Assembly (NCBI GenBank): GCA_947167445.1
Contig: CAMVID010000003.1
Coordinates: 163,838-227,837 of the forward strand
Direction: 5' to 3'
Length of the DNA: 64,000 nucleotides
DNA from: G11 sp947167445
GTDB lineage: Bacteria; Bacillota; Clostridia; Lachnospirales; Lachnospiraceae
How positions within the stretch are numbered: the stretch's first letter is position 1; every line of letters starts with the position of its first letter. Shown here one piece after another: positions 35,990 to 45,885 of the stretch. The position numbers were made by a program, and so were the translations under genes. The notes beneath the pieces were generated by a model. It searched no databases and was not told where the DNA came from. It saw only the letters and a list, made by a program, of their open reading frames with translations.

Positions 35990-36994
35990 ATGGATTTAAA
36001 GAGATGCTTGATAATAGCTGAGGCCGGTGTTAACCATAATGGAAGACTTGATTTGGCATTGAAACTGTGTGATGCAGCCAAAGAGGCCGGAGCTGATGTT
36101 GTCAAATTTCAAACATGGCAGACTGAGAAACTGATTACCAAAGAGGTTAAACAGGCTGAGTATCAAACTGCAAACACCGGCAAATCAGAATCACAGTTTG
36201 ACATGCTTAAGAAACTGGAATTGTCACAGGACGATTTCAGGAAGATAAAGGAGCATTGTGATTCTATTGGAATTACATTTGCTTCTACTGCTGATGAACC
36301 TGACAGCCTGGATTTCCTTGTGGATTTGGGTATACCTTTCATCAAGATTGGCTCAGGTGAGATATGTAATATTCCTTATCTTAGGTATATGGGCAGCAAA
36401 GGATTGCCTATTATACTTAGTACGGGAATGAGTACATTAGAAGAGGTTTCAGATTCTGTTGAGGCAATCAGAAGTGGAGGGGCGAAGGATATTACGCTTC
36501 TTCACTGTACGACAAACTATCCGTGTCCGCTTGATGAAGTTAATCTATTGGCTATGGATACGTTAAGAACTCGTTTTGAGTTGCCTGTTGGATATTCGGA
36601 TCACACCAAAGGAATAGAAGCGTCTCTGGCGGCAGTAGCCATGGGTGCAAAGGTTATTGAAAAACACTTTACATTGGACTGTAGTATGGATGGCCCTGAC
36701 CACGTTGCCAGCACAGAACCTGGGGAATTCAAAGAATTGGTAGATTCTATCAGAAAAGTTGAAAAGTGCCTTGGCTCAGGGGTGAAGGCTCCGACTGAAT
36801 CGGAAGTTTCAATCAAGTCTGTGGTTACTAAGCGTATAGTGGCACGTTGCAAGATAGTCGAGGGTGATGTTTTTTCCGAATCAAATCTTTGCGTGAAGAG
36901 AAGTGACACGGGATTGAAGGCCAGAGAGTGGGATTCAATAATAGGTACGAAAGCAAAAAGAAATTATACCGAGGATGAGGGTATAGATGGATAA
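35990..36994 (+). CDS. Nonulosonic acid synthase, NeuB/LegI type
   Basis: A 334-residue synthase. The TIM barrel shows IIAEAGVNHNGRLDLALKL, VVKFQTWQTEKL, TFASTADEPDSLDFL, IKIGSGEICNIPYL, ILSTGMSTLEEV, LLHCTTNYPCPLDEVNL and GYSDHTKGIEASLAAVAMGA; an SAF-like tail covers the last ~55 residues. It condenses a mannosamine-type sugar with PEP to sialic or legionaminic acid. The AEAGVNHNG form separates it from the PseI-type paralogue at 40005, which has AEMSGNHN. It starts 2 bp after the epimerase stop. The stop overlaps the next gene. Confidence 0.9.
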   Translation: MDLKRCLIIAEAGVNHNGRLDLALKLCDAAKEAGADVVKFQTWQTEKLITKEVKQAEYQTANTGKSESQFDMLKKLELSQDDFRKIKEHCDSIGITFASTADEPDSLDFLVDLGIPFIKIGSGEICNIPYLRYMGSKGLPIILSTGMSTLEEVSDSVEAIRSGGAKDITLLHCTTNYPCPLDEVNLLAMDTLRTRFELPVGYSDHTKGIEASLAAVAMGAKVIEKHFTLDCSMDGPDHVASTEPGEFKELVDSIRKVEKCLGSGVKAPTESEVSIKSVVTKRIVARCKIVEGDVFSESNLCVKRSDTGLKAREWDSIIGTKAKRNYTEDEGIDG

Positions 36995-39008
36995 GTTAAA
37001 TCAGGATTTTGAAGCCGCATTTTTAGAGGAACAGGCCAAGGTCTTCGACCTTGCAGGTCGAGTTGCGGAACTTGAAGAGAAAAATGAAGAATTGAATTTC
37101 AAGCTGGAGAGAATCCATAAGAATCCCCTGTGGAAGGTGACCAAGCCCTTGAGGGTTCTTATGCATTTTGCTTTACGCCAGTTTAGAAGAGTTAAGAACC
37201 TTGGAGGCCCCAGGGGGATTATTGCCAAGATTAAGTATAAGAAGAGAGAGAAGCTTGCCATGAAGAATTATGGTACTCTCTCATTCCCTAGTGCTGAACG
37301 CAGGAAGGAAGAAGAGGAGACTGTTTTTGCCAATCCGGTTAAGATCAGTATACTTGTTCCTTTATATAATACGCCCGAGAAGTTCTTAAGGGAGATGATT
37401 GAGTCGGTGAAGGCTCAGACTTACAAGAACTGGGAGCTTTGCCTTGCCGACGGCTCTGATGATGCCCATAAGAACGTGGGTGAAATCTGCAAGAGCTACT
37501 ATGACGCTGATTCACGCATTATATATAAGAAGCTTGAGAAAAACGAAGGCATCTCCGGAAACACTAACAGGTGTTATAAAATGGCAACGGGCGAATATAT
37601 CGGCTTGTTTGACCATGATGACGTGCTTCATCCTGAGGCTTTGTTTGAATATGTGAAGGTTATAAATGAGAAGGGCGCAGACTACATTTATTGTGATGAG
37701 ACTACCTTTAAGGGCGATTCCATCGACAACATGCTGACCATGCACTTTAAGCCTGATTATGCGCCGGATAATTTGAGAGCAAATAACTATATTTGCCATT
37801 TCTCGGTGTTCAAGAGAGAGCTATTGGAGGGTACAGATTTATTCAGACCCAAGTTTGACGGAAGCCAGGATCATGACATGATTCTTAGACTTACTGATAA
37901 TGCCAAGTGCATTGTGCATGTGCCTCGTCTTTTGTACTATTGGAGATCACATGCAGGAAGTACCGCGTCAAATATTAATGCCAAGACTTATGCTATTGAT
38001 GCGGCTAAGGGCGCTGTGGCTGACCATCTTCGTCACCACGGATATGAGCATTTCCATATCAGCAGCACAAGGGCGTTTGAGACTATATTTAGAATCAGAT
38101 ATGAGATTAAGGGTAATCCGTCAGTCTCTATTGTCATTGCAAATAAGGACCATTATGACGACTTAAATTGTCTTTTAACTTCCATAGAAGACCGCTCTAC
38201 ATATACAAATTTCGAGATTGTAATAGTGGAGAATAACTCTACTGAGGAGAGAATCTTCGAGTATTATAGTGATTTACTGGGCTTTAAGTATGATGCTGCG
38301 GCTGAGGTTCAGAAGAGTTCAGGTGAGGGTGCCCTTCTTGGCAAGATTCCTGTAACAATTGTTACGTACAAGGGCAAATTCAATTACTCAGCAGTTAATA
38401 ATCTGGGAGTTAAGCATTCAACAGGTGAATATTTGCTTCTTCTTAATAATGATATGGAAGTTATCTCTGTTGACTGGATTGAGGAACTTCTTATGTATGC
38501 CCAGAGAGGCGATGTTGGTGCAGTTGGCGGAAAGCTTTACTATGCTGACAGAACCATCCAGCATGCCGGTGTTGTAATCGGCCTTGGAGCCCACAGAACA
38601 GCAGGACATACTCACTATAAGCAGTCCAGAGAGAACCTAGGTTATATGGGACGCCTTTGCTATGCACAGAATGTAACTGCGGTTACCGGGGCTTGCTTGA
38701 TGGTTAGTCGTGAGAATTTCGATGCTGTGGGTGGCCTTGATGAGGGCTTTGAGATTTCACTTAATGATGTTGATTTGTGTTTGAAGCTTCGTGAGAAGGG
38801 CTTACTTAATGTATTTACGCCTTTCTGCGAACTGTATCATTATGAGTCTGCTTCCAGGGGACTTGATGATCAGGGCGAGAAGCTTGAGAGATATAATAAG
38901 GAATCGGAGAAGTTCAGGGAGAAGTGGAAAGAGGCGCTTGAGGCCGGAGACCCCTACTATAATCCGAATTTCTCGCTTGATAGAAGTGATTTTTCGTTGA
39001 AGATTTAG
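36987..39008 (+). CDS. Double-domain family 2 glycosyltransferase
   Basis: A 673-residue protein. An N-terminal coiled coil (residues about 5-45, rich in Leu/Glu/Lys) and a basic amphipathic stretch (WKVTKPLRVLMHFALRQFRR) may tether it to the membrane. GT2 domain 1 (about residues 112-340) has ISILVPLYNTPEKFL, metal site LFDHDDVLHP near residue 208, and LRLTDNAKCIVHVP. GT2 domain 2 (about 375-630) has VSIVIANKDHYDDL, LLLLNNDMEV near residue 485, and LNDVDLCLKLREKG. Two active domains suggest it adds two linkages of a repeat unit. Its place between the two nonulosonic acid synthases suggests work on the same glycan. Overlaps upstream gene. Confidence 0.88.
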   Translation: MDKLNQDFEAAFLEEQAKVFDLAGRVAELEEKNEELNFKLERIHKNPLWKVTKPLRVLMHFALRQFRRVKNLGGPRGIIAKIKYKKREKLAMKNYGTLSFPSAERRKEEEETVFANPVKISILVPLYNTPEKFLREMIESVKAQTYKNWELCLADGSDDAHKNVGEICKSYYDADSRIIYKKLEKNEGISGNTNRCYKMATGEYIGLFDHDDVLHPEALFEYVKVINEKGADYIYCDETTFKGDSIDNMLTMHFKPDYAPDNLRANNYICHFSVFKRELLEGTDLFRPKFDGSQDHDMILRLTDNAKCIVHVPRLLYYWRSHAGSTASNINAKTYAIDAAKGAVADHLRHHGYEHFHISSTRAFETIFRIRYEIKGNPSVSIVIANKDHYDDLNCLLTSIEDRSTYTNFEIVIVENNSTEERIFEYYSDLLGFKYDAAAEVQKSSGEGALLGKIPVTIVTYKGKFNYSAVNNLGVKHSTGEYLLLLNNDMEVISVDWIEELLMYAQRGDVGAVGGKLYYADRTIQHAGVVIGLGAHRTAGHTHYKQSRENLGYMGRLCYAQNVTAVTGACLMVSRENFDAVGGLDEGFEISLNDVDLCLKLREKGLLNVFTPFCELYHYESASRGLDDQGEKLERYNKESEKFREKWKEALEAGDPYYNPNFSLDRSDFSLKI

Positions 39009-39017
39009 GTCGGTGTG

Positions 39018-39416
39018 ATGTTAACAATAGGACAAAGTGCAAGTTTTACAAAAAGAATAACTGAAAATGATATAAATGCTTTTGCTGAGATTAGCGGTGA
39101 TTTTAATCCTATTCATGTAGATGAGGAAGCGGCGAAGAAGAGCGTGTTTGGCAGGAGGATTGCCCACGGAATGCTGTCGGCATCCTTCATCTCTGCAGTG
39201 CTTGGAATGTATCTGCCGGGGGAAGGTACCATATATCTTGGGCAGAATTTAAAGTTTCTTAAGCCTGTTGATATTGGTGATGAGATAACTGCCAAGGTTT
39301 CTGTGGCGGAAGTCGTAAATGCAGATAAAGGAATATATAAGCTGGTGACCCAGTGCTTTAACCAGAAAGATGAGATGGTTATTGATGGTGAAGCGACTGT
39401 TAAGTATGTGGACTAA
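39018..39416 (+). CDS. MaoC-like (R)-specific enoyl-CoA hydratase
   Basis: A 132-residue single hot-dog protein with the hydratase-2 motif FAEISGDFNPIHVDEEAA; Asp and His of DFNPIH are the catalytic pair. RRIAHGMLSASFISAVLG and FLKPVDIGDEI are further family hallmarks. Such enzymes hydrate crotonyl-CoA to (R)-3-hydroxybutyryl-CoA. Here it sits between a glycosyltransferase and a hexapeptide acyltransferase in a nonulosonic-acid cluster, which suggests it may supply a 3-hydroxyacyl group for N-acylation of a sugar. ATG 39018 is taken with AGG 8 nt upstream; GTG 39015 is also possible. Confidence 0.85.
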   Translation: MLTIGQSASFTKRITENDINAFAEISGDFNPIHVDEEAAKKSVFGRRIAHGMLSASFISAVLGMYLPGEGTIYLGQNLKFLKPVDIGDEITAKVSVAEVVNADKGIYKLVTQCFNQKDEMVIDGEATVKYVD

Positions 39417-39428
39417 GGGAGAAAAAAG

Positions 39429-40004
39429 GTGAATACTTTTTATTCTGAAGAAGAACTGAAGAACTTGGGACTTAAGGGATATGGAAAGAATGTACTTATA
39501 AGTCGTAATGCTATTCTTTATAATCCCGAGAAACTTGAAGTTGGAAATAATGTGAGAATCGACGATTTTACCACCATAAGCGGTAATGTGACAATTGGAG
39601 ATTACGTGCACATAGCGCAGTTTTGCGGGTTGTATGGTGGGGAAGCAGGGATAACCATGAAGGATTTCTCAGGATTGTCATCCAGGGTTGTGATTTATGC
39701 AACGTCCAATGACTATTCAGGAAATTCCCTTACCAACCCTACTGTGCCTGAGAAATATAAGACCACGGATAAGAATTTGCCGGTGGTGCTGAATAAGCAC
39801 GTAATTGTGGGATGTGTGTCGGTTATACTTCCGGGAGTCGAGATTGGCGAAGGAAGTTCCGTTGGAGCCATGACTTTGTGCGCCAAGTCCCTGGAACCTT
39901 GGGGAATTTATGCAGGGACACCCGCTAAACGAATTAAGGATAGAAGCAAGAAACTTTTGGAGTTAGAGGAACAGTTAAGGAACGAGACTTCGGAGGAGAA
40001 GTAA
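39429..40004 (+). CDS. Left-handed beta-helix (hexapeptide) acyltransferase
   Basis: A 191-residue LbH transferase of the dTDP-sugar acetyltransferase/maltose-acetyltransferase group. Hexapeptide repeats run from about residue 35 (LEVGNNVRIDDFTTISGNVTI), with HIAQFCGLYGG and a second series at VILPGVEIGEGSSVGA near the end, and TPAKRI closing the helix. It starts at GTG with a purine-rich site upstream, and its TAA abuts the PseI gene's GTG. It could be the sugar N-acyltransferase of the pathway, possibly using the product of the MaoC hydratase next door. The acyl donor is not visible from the sequence. Confidence 0.8.
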   Translation: MNTFYSEEELKNLGLKGYGKNVLISRNAILYNPEKLEVGNNVRIDDFTTISGNVTIGDYVHIAQFCGLYGGEAGITMKDFSGLSSRVVIYATSNDYSGNSLTNPTVPEKYKTTDKNLPVVLNKHVIVGCVSVILPGVEIGEGSSVGAMTLCAKSLEPWGIYAGTPAKRIKDRSKKLLELEEQLRNETSEEK

Positions 40005-41057
40005 GTGAACCACGAGATTAAAATTGGAAATCGTGTTTTGAATAATGATTCGCAGACATATATAATCGCTGAAATGTCCGGGAACCACAACATGGACTAT
40101 AACCGTGCGGTTAAGATTGTGAAGGCGGCTAAGGAGGTCGGGGCTGATGCCATTAAGCTTCAGACGTATACGGCGGATACCATAACGTTAAACTCCGATG
40201 CGCCCTGCTTCCAGATAACCCAGGGGACTTTGTGGGATGGTACAACCCTTCACAAGCTGTATGAAGAGGCTTATACGCCCTGGGATTGGCAGCCTAAGCT
40301 TAAGGAGTTGGCTAATTCCCTTGGTATGGATTGCTTTTCATCGCCTTTTGATTTTACAAGTGTGGATTTCCTTGAGAAAATGGATGTTCCCGCCTACAAG
40401 ATAGCATCTTTTGAGATTACGGATATTCCTTTGATTAAGAAGGTGGCCGAAACAGGGAAGCCTGTGATTATATCAACTGGTATTGCAACGGTTGAGGATA
40501 TAGAGCTTGCTTTAAAGACTTGTAAGGAAGCAGGAAATGAGAATGTGATACTTCTTAAGTGCTCATCTGCTTATCCCGCACCCTATGAGTCCATAAATCT
40601 TAACACCATGGTCGATATGGCCGATAAGTTTGGCTGTATCATGGGCCTTTCAGATCACACCATGGGCAGTGCAGTTTCCATCGCTGCAGTTGCCATGGGG
40701 GCCAAGGTTATTGAAAAGCACCTTACTCTTGCCAGAGCGGATGGTGGAGTGGATGCTGCTTTTTCCATGGAACCTCAGGAATTTAAGGAAATGGTTGAAG
40801 GCATCAGAAATGTGGAGAAGGCCAAGGGCATTGTAAGTTATGACCTTACTGACAAACAGAAATCCCAGAGAACCTTTTCAAGGTCTCTGTTTATTGCCGC
40901 TGATATAAAGGCCGGGGAAATCTTAACCCCCGAAAACCTCAGATCCGTTCGCCCCGCCAATGGGCTTCATACTAAGTACTATGAAGAACTTCTGGGTCGG
41001 AAGGTTGTGAGGGATTGCAAGTATGGTGAGCCCATGAGCTGGGATATGGTGGAGTAG
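40005..41057 (+). CDS. pseI: Pseudaminic acid synthase
   Basis: A 350-residue NeuB-family enzyme of the PseI branch. IIAEMSGNHNMDYNRA, AIKLQTYTADTITL, GTLWDGTTLHKLYEEAYTPWDW (given in parts), FSSPFDFTSVDFL, YKIASFEITDIPLI and LSDHTMGSAVSIAAVAMGA are family features, and the SAF-like tail has RSLFIAADIKAGE. It condenses 6-deoxy-AltdiNAc with PEP to form pseudaminic acid. PseB, PseC and PseG were not recognised here, though PseF-like is at 47779. GTG start abuts the previous TAA, with GGAGGAG just upstream. Confidence 0.88.
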   Translation: MNHEIKIGNRVLNNDSQTYIIAEMSGNHNMDYNRAVKIVKAAKEVGADAIKLQTYTADTITLNSDAPCFQITQGTLWDGTTLHKLYEEAYTPWDWQPKLKELANSLGMDCFSSPFDFTSVDFLEKMDVPAYKIASFEITDIPLIKKVAETGKPVIISTGIATVEDIELALKTCKEAGNENVILLKCSSAYPAPYESINLNTMVDMADKFGCIMGLSDHTMGSAVSIAAVAMGAKVIEKHLTLARADGGVDAAFSMEPQEFKEMVEGIRNVEKAKGIVSYDLTDKQKSQRTFSRSLFIAADIKAGEILTPENLRSVRPANGLHTKYYEELLGRKVVRDCKYGEPMSWDMVE

Positions 41058-41107
41058 GTGCGGAAAGGGAACAGGGCCCAAATTGCACATACGGGAGGGG
41101 TATTACC

Positions 41108-42625
41108 GTGAATGGTCCTAATGCAAAATTATCCAATAACAGACCGGAAATCGGAAATCTATATCTGCCGCTTTTAGCAGTGGCAGTTCTTTTTAATCTC
41201 TTCTTTTCCCTCTGGACAAGCCCATATTATGAACACTGGTATTCCTGTGATTCTGCTTTATTTGCCCTGGTGGGTAGAGGCATTAACATGGGAATGGTTC
41301 CTTACAGAGATTTCTTTGACTTGAAAGGCCCTTACCTTTTCTTTATTGAAGCTCTTGGGCAGCTGATTCACGAGGACAGACCGGGGGTTTTTATCCTGCA
41401 GATTCCTTTCCTTTGGGCTACCCTTATTCTTATCTATAAGACCTCTAGATTGTATCTTTCAAAGGTAAAAAGCGCCTTTGTTATTGCCATATTTCTTTTT
41501 TCACATGTATCCACCATCTGGGGTGGAAACACAATTGAAGAGTACATGCATCCATTGAACATGCTTGTGATTTACCTGGCAGTATCCTTCCTTAAAAACC
41601 ATTCGTTAAAAACAGATAACGTTCCGGCCAAATTCCCTTTTATAGCCGGAATCTGCTTTGGAATAATGCTTTTTGCCAAAGCTACCGTAGCCTCTCCATT
41701 GATTGGAGTCTGCCTTGCTTTGGGTATTCTTTTTGTGATCAATAAAAGATTTAAAGAATTGTTTAAGTCAATTCTTTTGTTTATATCGGGAGCCTGTTTG
41801 GCTGCAGCTCCTCCTATTGCATATTTCGCATATAAGGGAAGCCTCAAAGAGATGTTTTACTGTGTCTTTGAATTTGCTTTCTTAAGATCTGTAAGCCATG
41901 GAGATTCTTTTAACATCAAGTGGGAACTTCAGCTTACGGCATGCATTTTTGCCTTTTTGGTGGGAGTATTACATTTGCCCATAGGAAAATTAAAAAAGCC
42001 GGCGCTTCCCATGGAGATGTGCACAATGTTAATTTCAATGTCTGTTGTGACATATATCTTCCTTCATTTTGGAACGCCGTGGATTTACTATTTTATGACT
42101 CCGGAGGCAGTTCTTGTAACAGCCCTGATTATGCTGCTATCTATATATAACCCTTTGGTTCTTTTTTCATCCATAAAACAGGCGGTATGTCTTATAACTT
42201 TGTTCATATACATGATTGTGTTTGCAGTACCTGATGCGGATGTGTTTGATCATTTGGTTAATAGGGGAGATTATGGATTTTTACAAGAACAGTATTATGG
42301 GGCCAATGCCATAGCGGGAATGATACCGCAGGAAGAAAGGGACAGCGTCTATTCCTTTGGAATGCATATGGCTTTTTATGAGATGACCAGGATTATACCC
42401 TGCTGCAAATATACGGACAACCTGCCGTTTTTCATAGAAATTGACCCGTCAATCCGTGACGATGTGTTTGACAGGTTTGAAAAAGATCCACCAAAGTGGC
42501 TGGTAATATCCTATGATTTTGAATCGGTGTTGCCGGAAATATATGAGATGGTTATGGAAAAATATGAAAACAATTTCTCCAATTCCGTTGGTATGCTTTA
42601 TAAACTTAAGCAGAATGGGGACTAG
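41108..42625 (+). CDS. Polytopic GT39/GT-C-like glycosyltransferase
   Basis: A 505-residue membrane protein with about ten hydrophobic helices and a soluble C-terminal part of about 110 residues. The first loop reads YSCDSALFALVGRGINMG, then YRDFFDLKGPYLFF, a pattern of ArnT/PMT-like GT39 proteins, whose early acidic residue is catalytic. GGNTIEEYMHPLNML is a second loop. It would move a sugar from a polyprenyl-phosphate carrier, perhaps made by the GT2 at 42629. GTG 41108 is the start, with GGAGGGG 7 nt upstream. Confidence 0.65.
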   Translation: MNGPNAKLSNNRPEIGNLYLPLLAVAVLFNLFFSLWTSPYYEHWYSCDSALFALVGRGINMGMVPYRDFFDLKGPYLFFIEALGQLIHEDRPGVFILQIPFLWATLILIYKTSRLYLSKVKSAFVIAIFLFSHVSTIWGGNTIEEYMHPLNMLVIYLAVSFLKNHSLKTDNVPAKFPFIAGICFGIMLFAKATVASPLIGVCLALGILFVINKRFKELFKSILLFISGACLAAAPPIAYFAYKGSLKEMFYCVFEFAFLRSVSHGDSFNIKWELQLTACIFAFLVGVLHLPIGKLKKPALPMEMCTMLISMSVVTYIFLHFGTPWIYYFMTPEAVLVTALIMLLSIYNPLVLFSSIKQAVCLITLFIYMIVFAVPDADVFDHLVNRGDYGFLQEQYYGANAIAGMIPQEERDSVYSFGMHMAFYEMTRIIPCCKYTDNLPFFIEIDPSIRDDVFDRFEKDPPKWLVISYDFESVLPEIYEMVMEKYENNFSNSVGMLYKLKQNGD

Positions 42626-42628
42626 GCC

Positions 42629-43354
42629 ATGAGTGATAAGGAACTTCAAAAAGGTATCACTGTTGCAATCTCGGCGTACCACGAGGCAGAAAATCTGAAG
42701 TGGTTACTTCCTCTGGTAAAAGATTTCCTGATGCAAACAAACGAAGAATATGACATCATAGTAATAGATACCAAGGAGTCCACCGATGAAACGCCGGATG
42801 TATGTAAGGCTAATGGGGTATTATACTTAAATCAGGAGTTTGAAGGATATGCCGGTGCGGTAAAAACTGCAATCATCCACGCAAAACGCAAAGCTTTTTT
42901 TATGATGGATGCCGACGGATCCCATAACCCGTCTTATATTCCGGGAATGTATGGCATGTATGAGGATGAAAGGTGCGACCTGGTGATTGGCTCCCGCTAT
43001 ATACCCGGAGGGGAAACGGTGGACAGTGCAATCTCGGTTATGCTTTCAAAAATCCTTAATATGGTATTCAGAATGGCCATAGGAACCGGGGTCAGGGATA
43101 TATCCTCAGGGTTTAAGATATATGACACTGAAAAACTAAGATCCATAGACATAGACGCCAGAAACTTTGAGATACACCAGGAGATACTTCTTAAACTGAT
43201 GATGAAATACCCCGCGCTCAGGGTTCGGGAATACCCCATCAGGTTTGAAAAGAGAGTATACGACAGGTCGAAAAGAAATCTGTTAAGATTTGGCCTGGCT
43301 TTCTTTAATCAGATAATCAGCCTTCAAAGGATAAAGAAAAATAAAGGAGAATAG
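42629..43354 (+). CDS. Family 2 glycosyltransferase (dolichyl-phosphate-mannose-synthase-like)
   Basis: A 241-residue soluble GT2. VAISAYHEAENLKWLLPLV opens the nucleotide-binding fold, IIVIDTKESTDETPD follows, and FMMDADGSHNP carries the metal-binding acidic motif. GTGVRDISSGFKIYD and the basic FEKRVYDRSKRNLLRFG end are typical of polyprenyl-phosphate glycosyltransferases. It lacks the C-terminal membrane helices seen in the GT2s at 3599 and 62360. It follows the GT-C gene by 3 bp, so donor synthesis and transfer are probably coupled. Confidence 0.85.
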   Translation: MSDKELQKGITVAISAYHEAENLKWLLPLVKDFLMQTNEEYDIIVIDTKESTDETPDVCKANGVLYLNQEFEGYAGAVKTAIIHAKRKAFFMMDADGSHNPSYIPGMYGMYEDERCDLVIGSRYIPGGETVDSAISVMLSKILNMVFRMAIGTGVRDISSGFKIYDTEKLRSIDIDARNFEIHQEILLKLMMKYPALRVREYPIRFEKRVYDRSKRNLLRFGLAFFNQIISLQRIKKNKGE

Positions 43355-43361
43355 AAAGAGC

Positions 43362-45839
43362 ATGAACAAAGGAATGCGAATAAGAATCGCAAAGCTTCTG
43401 ATTATTGCTTTGGCTCTTACCACTTGTCCGGTAAGTATCAAAGCAAGAGCAGCCACTTCGGTGGGAACATGGGCAGAATTGCAGTCAGCCCTTGCTTCTG
43501 GCGGAGACATAGTCTTATCCCAGAATCTGACTGCTACAGGCTCAGATACGCCCCTTGAAGTGCCTGTGGGTGTAACTGTAACCCTCAGTCTTAATGGCTG
43601 CACCATTGACGGAAGCGCTCTGACAGGTCATCCCGTTATAACGGTACTCGGGAATATGACACTTAACGGAGGTTCCGGAGTCATTACCGGCGGAAACAAT
43701 CCTTCAGGTAATGGTGGAGGTATTTATCTGGGTGCTAACGTTAGTTTTGGCATGAATGGCGGAACAATTACAAACTGTTCTGCTGCAAATGGTGGTGGAA
43801 TATACGCCGTGGGGCCCTCTTATTACAATAACAATGCAGGGTTTGAGCTTAATGGAGTAAATATTACCGGAAATACCGTAACGGGACACGGTGGAGGCAT
43901 ATACGTTGATAATGGTAAAATTAATATTAGCGGTGGATCGATTAGCCAGAACACTGCTTCAGGCAATGGTGGCGGAATATACGCCAGCGAAATAATCTTT
44001 AAAACCACTTATGGGAGACCCATCGTAAGCGGTAATCAGGCCGGAGGCAATGGCGGTGGAATATGTGGACACGGAGGAACGATTCAGGGAAGCGGATTTG
44101 ATGTTATTAATAATCAAGCCACCGGCGAAGGCGGAGGAATATATGTCCATTCCATTATATTCACAAGTGAAACCTACAATATAAATGGTAACACTGCCCA
44201 AAACGGTGGTGGCATCATGATTCCATCAGGTGCAGTGATGACTATTGAATCGGGAAGCAACATTTCTATCAGCGATAATACTGCTCAAAACGGTGGTGGT
44301 GTATATGCTCAAAATAATGGTTCGCTTACCTGCTCCTCAGGCTCAACAGTTTTTAACAGAAATACAGCAACAGGAAACGGATCATCAGCGGGAAAGGGTG
44401 GTGGATTATATAGCGAAAACTCAAGCGCTATATCCTGCTCGGGGGGCACCCTCACCTTTAATAGTTGTACTGCCACGGGAACAAGTACTTCTCCTAGCCA
44501 AGGAGGGGGTGCGTACGTCCCGGTGTTGACAAGTGCAAGTGGAACATTAATCTTTAACAACAATAGTGCCGGTGAGGGTGGAGGCCTGTATTGCGTAGGT
44601 ATCTCGACAGGTTCATCGTACTCGCACCCTCAATATAAATTGAATCTGGAGTTTAACGGGAACCAAGCCACAGGTACTTCAAATTACCAGGGACTCGGTG
44701 GAGGAATATACACGTTCGGAGAGATTGTAGCGGACGGTATTGTTATGAGAAATAACGTTGCGGACGGAGACATAGGAGGTAAAGGCGGAGGCTTTTACGG
44801 CCAAAATGCTCAAGATTTGGTATCAAATCAAGCTCTCATAGTTACCGGTAACCGTGCCGGTAGCGATACCACCCCGGGCGAGGGTGGAGGTGTGTACGCC
44901 AGAGACCTTGTGATCAATAACGGAGCCACCATTACTGGCAATTCTGCCGGCGGAAACAGCACTACGGAATGCAAAGGCGGAGGTGTTTATTTAACCGGAA
45001 GTCTGGAAGTACAAGGCATAACGAGCATTTATCGTAATACCGCAGTTACAACCGCAGGAGATACCGAACCTAATGACGTTCTGTTTACGGGCAGTAACTC
45101 TCAAATAAAGCCAACTGGGGATTTAACCGAGTACACCCGTATAGGTGTTGCTTCATTAACCACATCGCAGGCAAGTCCTGCTAACCTTGTTGACTGGACA
45201 GGCGGCTCTGCTACCGTAGACAATTTCTTTGGAGATACTTCACCCCTATTCATTCTGGGACCCAATGGTGAAACATTGGAAACCCGGGACTGGAATTATG
45301 TGAAGGACCACTTACCTGTTCTGCCGGGTAATGAGATAATCTCCTTTGCGGAAGAGGATTCAGAAGTGGAAGCAGCGACTGTACCTGAGGACATAGGGGA
45401 TAGATACTTGGGAATCCTTACAGACAGGCTGGCTGCAGCCATAGCCCTCGGAGGCAAACAGACCATTTACTGGAATGAAGGAACGGCCCTTCCCTATAGT
45501 GTGATGAAAACTCTGCAGGATAATCCAAATCTAACACTGGTATTCAGCTATACTTATCTGGGTGTTCCATACAAGGTTACGATCCCGGGAAGCGCAGCCA
45601 AAGCAGATCTTTCAATTCCCTGGTACGGACCTCTTTACCTTTATGCTCACTATGGCAGGTATCAGGCTCCGATAGACAAGGCAGGAACATCTACTTCATC
45701 CGGAACCTATGTGGTGAAGGAAGGGGATACGCTAAGCGCTATAGCATTCAGGCTTCGCACTACAGTAAATCGTCTTGCAAAAGCAAATAATATTGTAAAC
45801 CCTGACAGGATAAGTATTGGACAGGTTATAAAATATTAG
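43362..45839 (+). CDS. Secreted beta-helix repeat protein with C-terminal LysM domain
   Basis: An 825-residue exported protein. The signal peptide has a basic start, a hydrophobic core and a likely cut after KARA near residue 30. Residues about 60-560 are repeats around N-G-G-G-I-Y, spaced 20-35 residues apart, the pattern of right-handed parallel beta-helix (polymorphic outer-membrane-like) proteins. The tail (about residues 780-825, YVVKEGDTLSAIAFRLRTTV and SIGQVIKY) is a LysM peptidoglycan-binding domain. It would sit on the cell wall as an adhesin or glycan-binding protein. It is the last gene before a strong bidirectional hairpin at 45914. Confidence 0.85.
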   Translation: MNKGMRIRIAKLLIIALALTTCPVSIKARAATSVGTWAELQSALASGGDIVLSQNLTATGSDTPLEVPVGVTVTLSLNGCTIDGSALTGHPVITVLGNMTLNGGSGVITGGNNPSGNGGGIYLGANVSFGMNGGTITNCSAANGGGIYAVGPSYYNNNAGFELNGVNITGNTVTGHGGGIYVDNGKINISGGSISQNTASGNGGGIYASEIIFKTTYGRPIVSGNQAGGNGGGICGHGGTIQGSGFDVINNQATGEGGGIYVHSIIFTSETYNINGNTAQNGGGIMIPSGAVMTIESGSNISISDNTAQNGGGVYAQNNGSLTCSSGSTVFNRNTATGNGSSAGKGGGLYSENSSAISCSGGTLTFNSCTATGTSTSPSQGGGAYVPVLTSASGTLIFNNNSAGEGGGLYCVGISTGSSYSHPQYKLNLEFNGNQATGTSNYQGLGGGIYTFGEIVADGIVMRNNVADGDIGGKGGGFYGQNAQDLVSNQALIVTGNRAGSDTTPGEGGGVYARDLVINNGATITGNSAGGNSTTECKGGGVYLTGSLEVQGITSIYRNTAVTTAGDTEPNDVLFTGSNSQIKPTGDLTEYTRIGVASLTTSQASPANLVDWTGGSATVDNFFGDTSPLFILGPNGETLETRDWNYVKDHLPVLPGNEIISFAEEDSEVEAATVPEDIGDRYLGILTDRLAAAIALGGKQTIYWNEGTALPYSVMKTLQDNPNLTLVFSYTYLGVPYKVTIPGSAAKADLSIPWYGPLYLYAHYGRYQAPIDKAGTSTSSGTYVVKEGDTLSAIAFRLRTTVNRLAKANNIVNPDRISIGQVIKY

Positions 45840-45885
45840 TTAGACGTGTAATAAAAGCTTGTTCTTTAACTGTTATTATGCGCGT

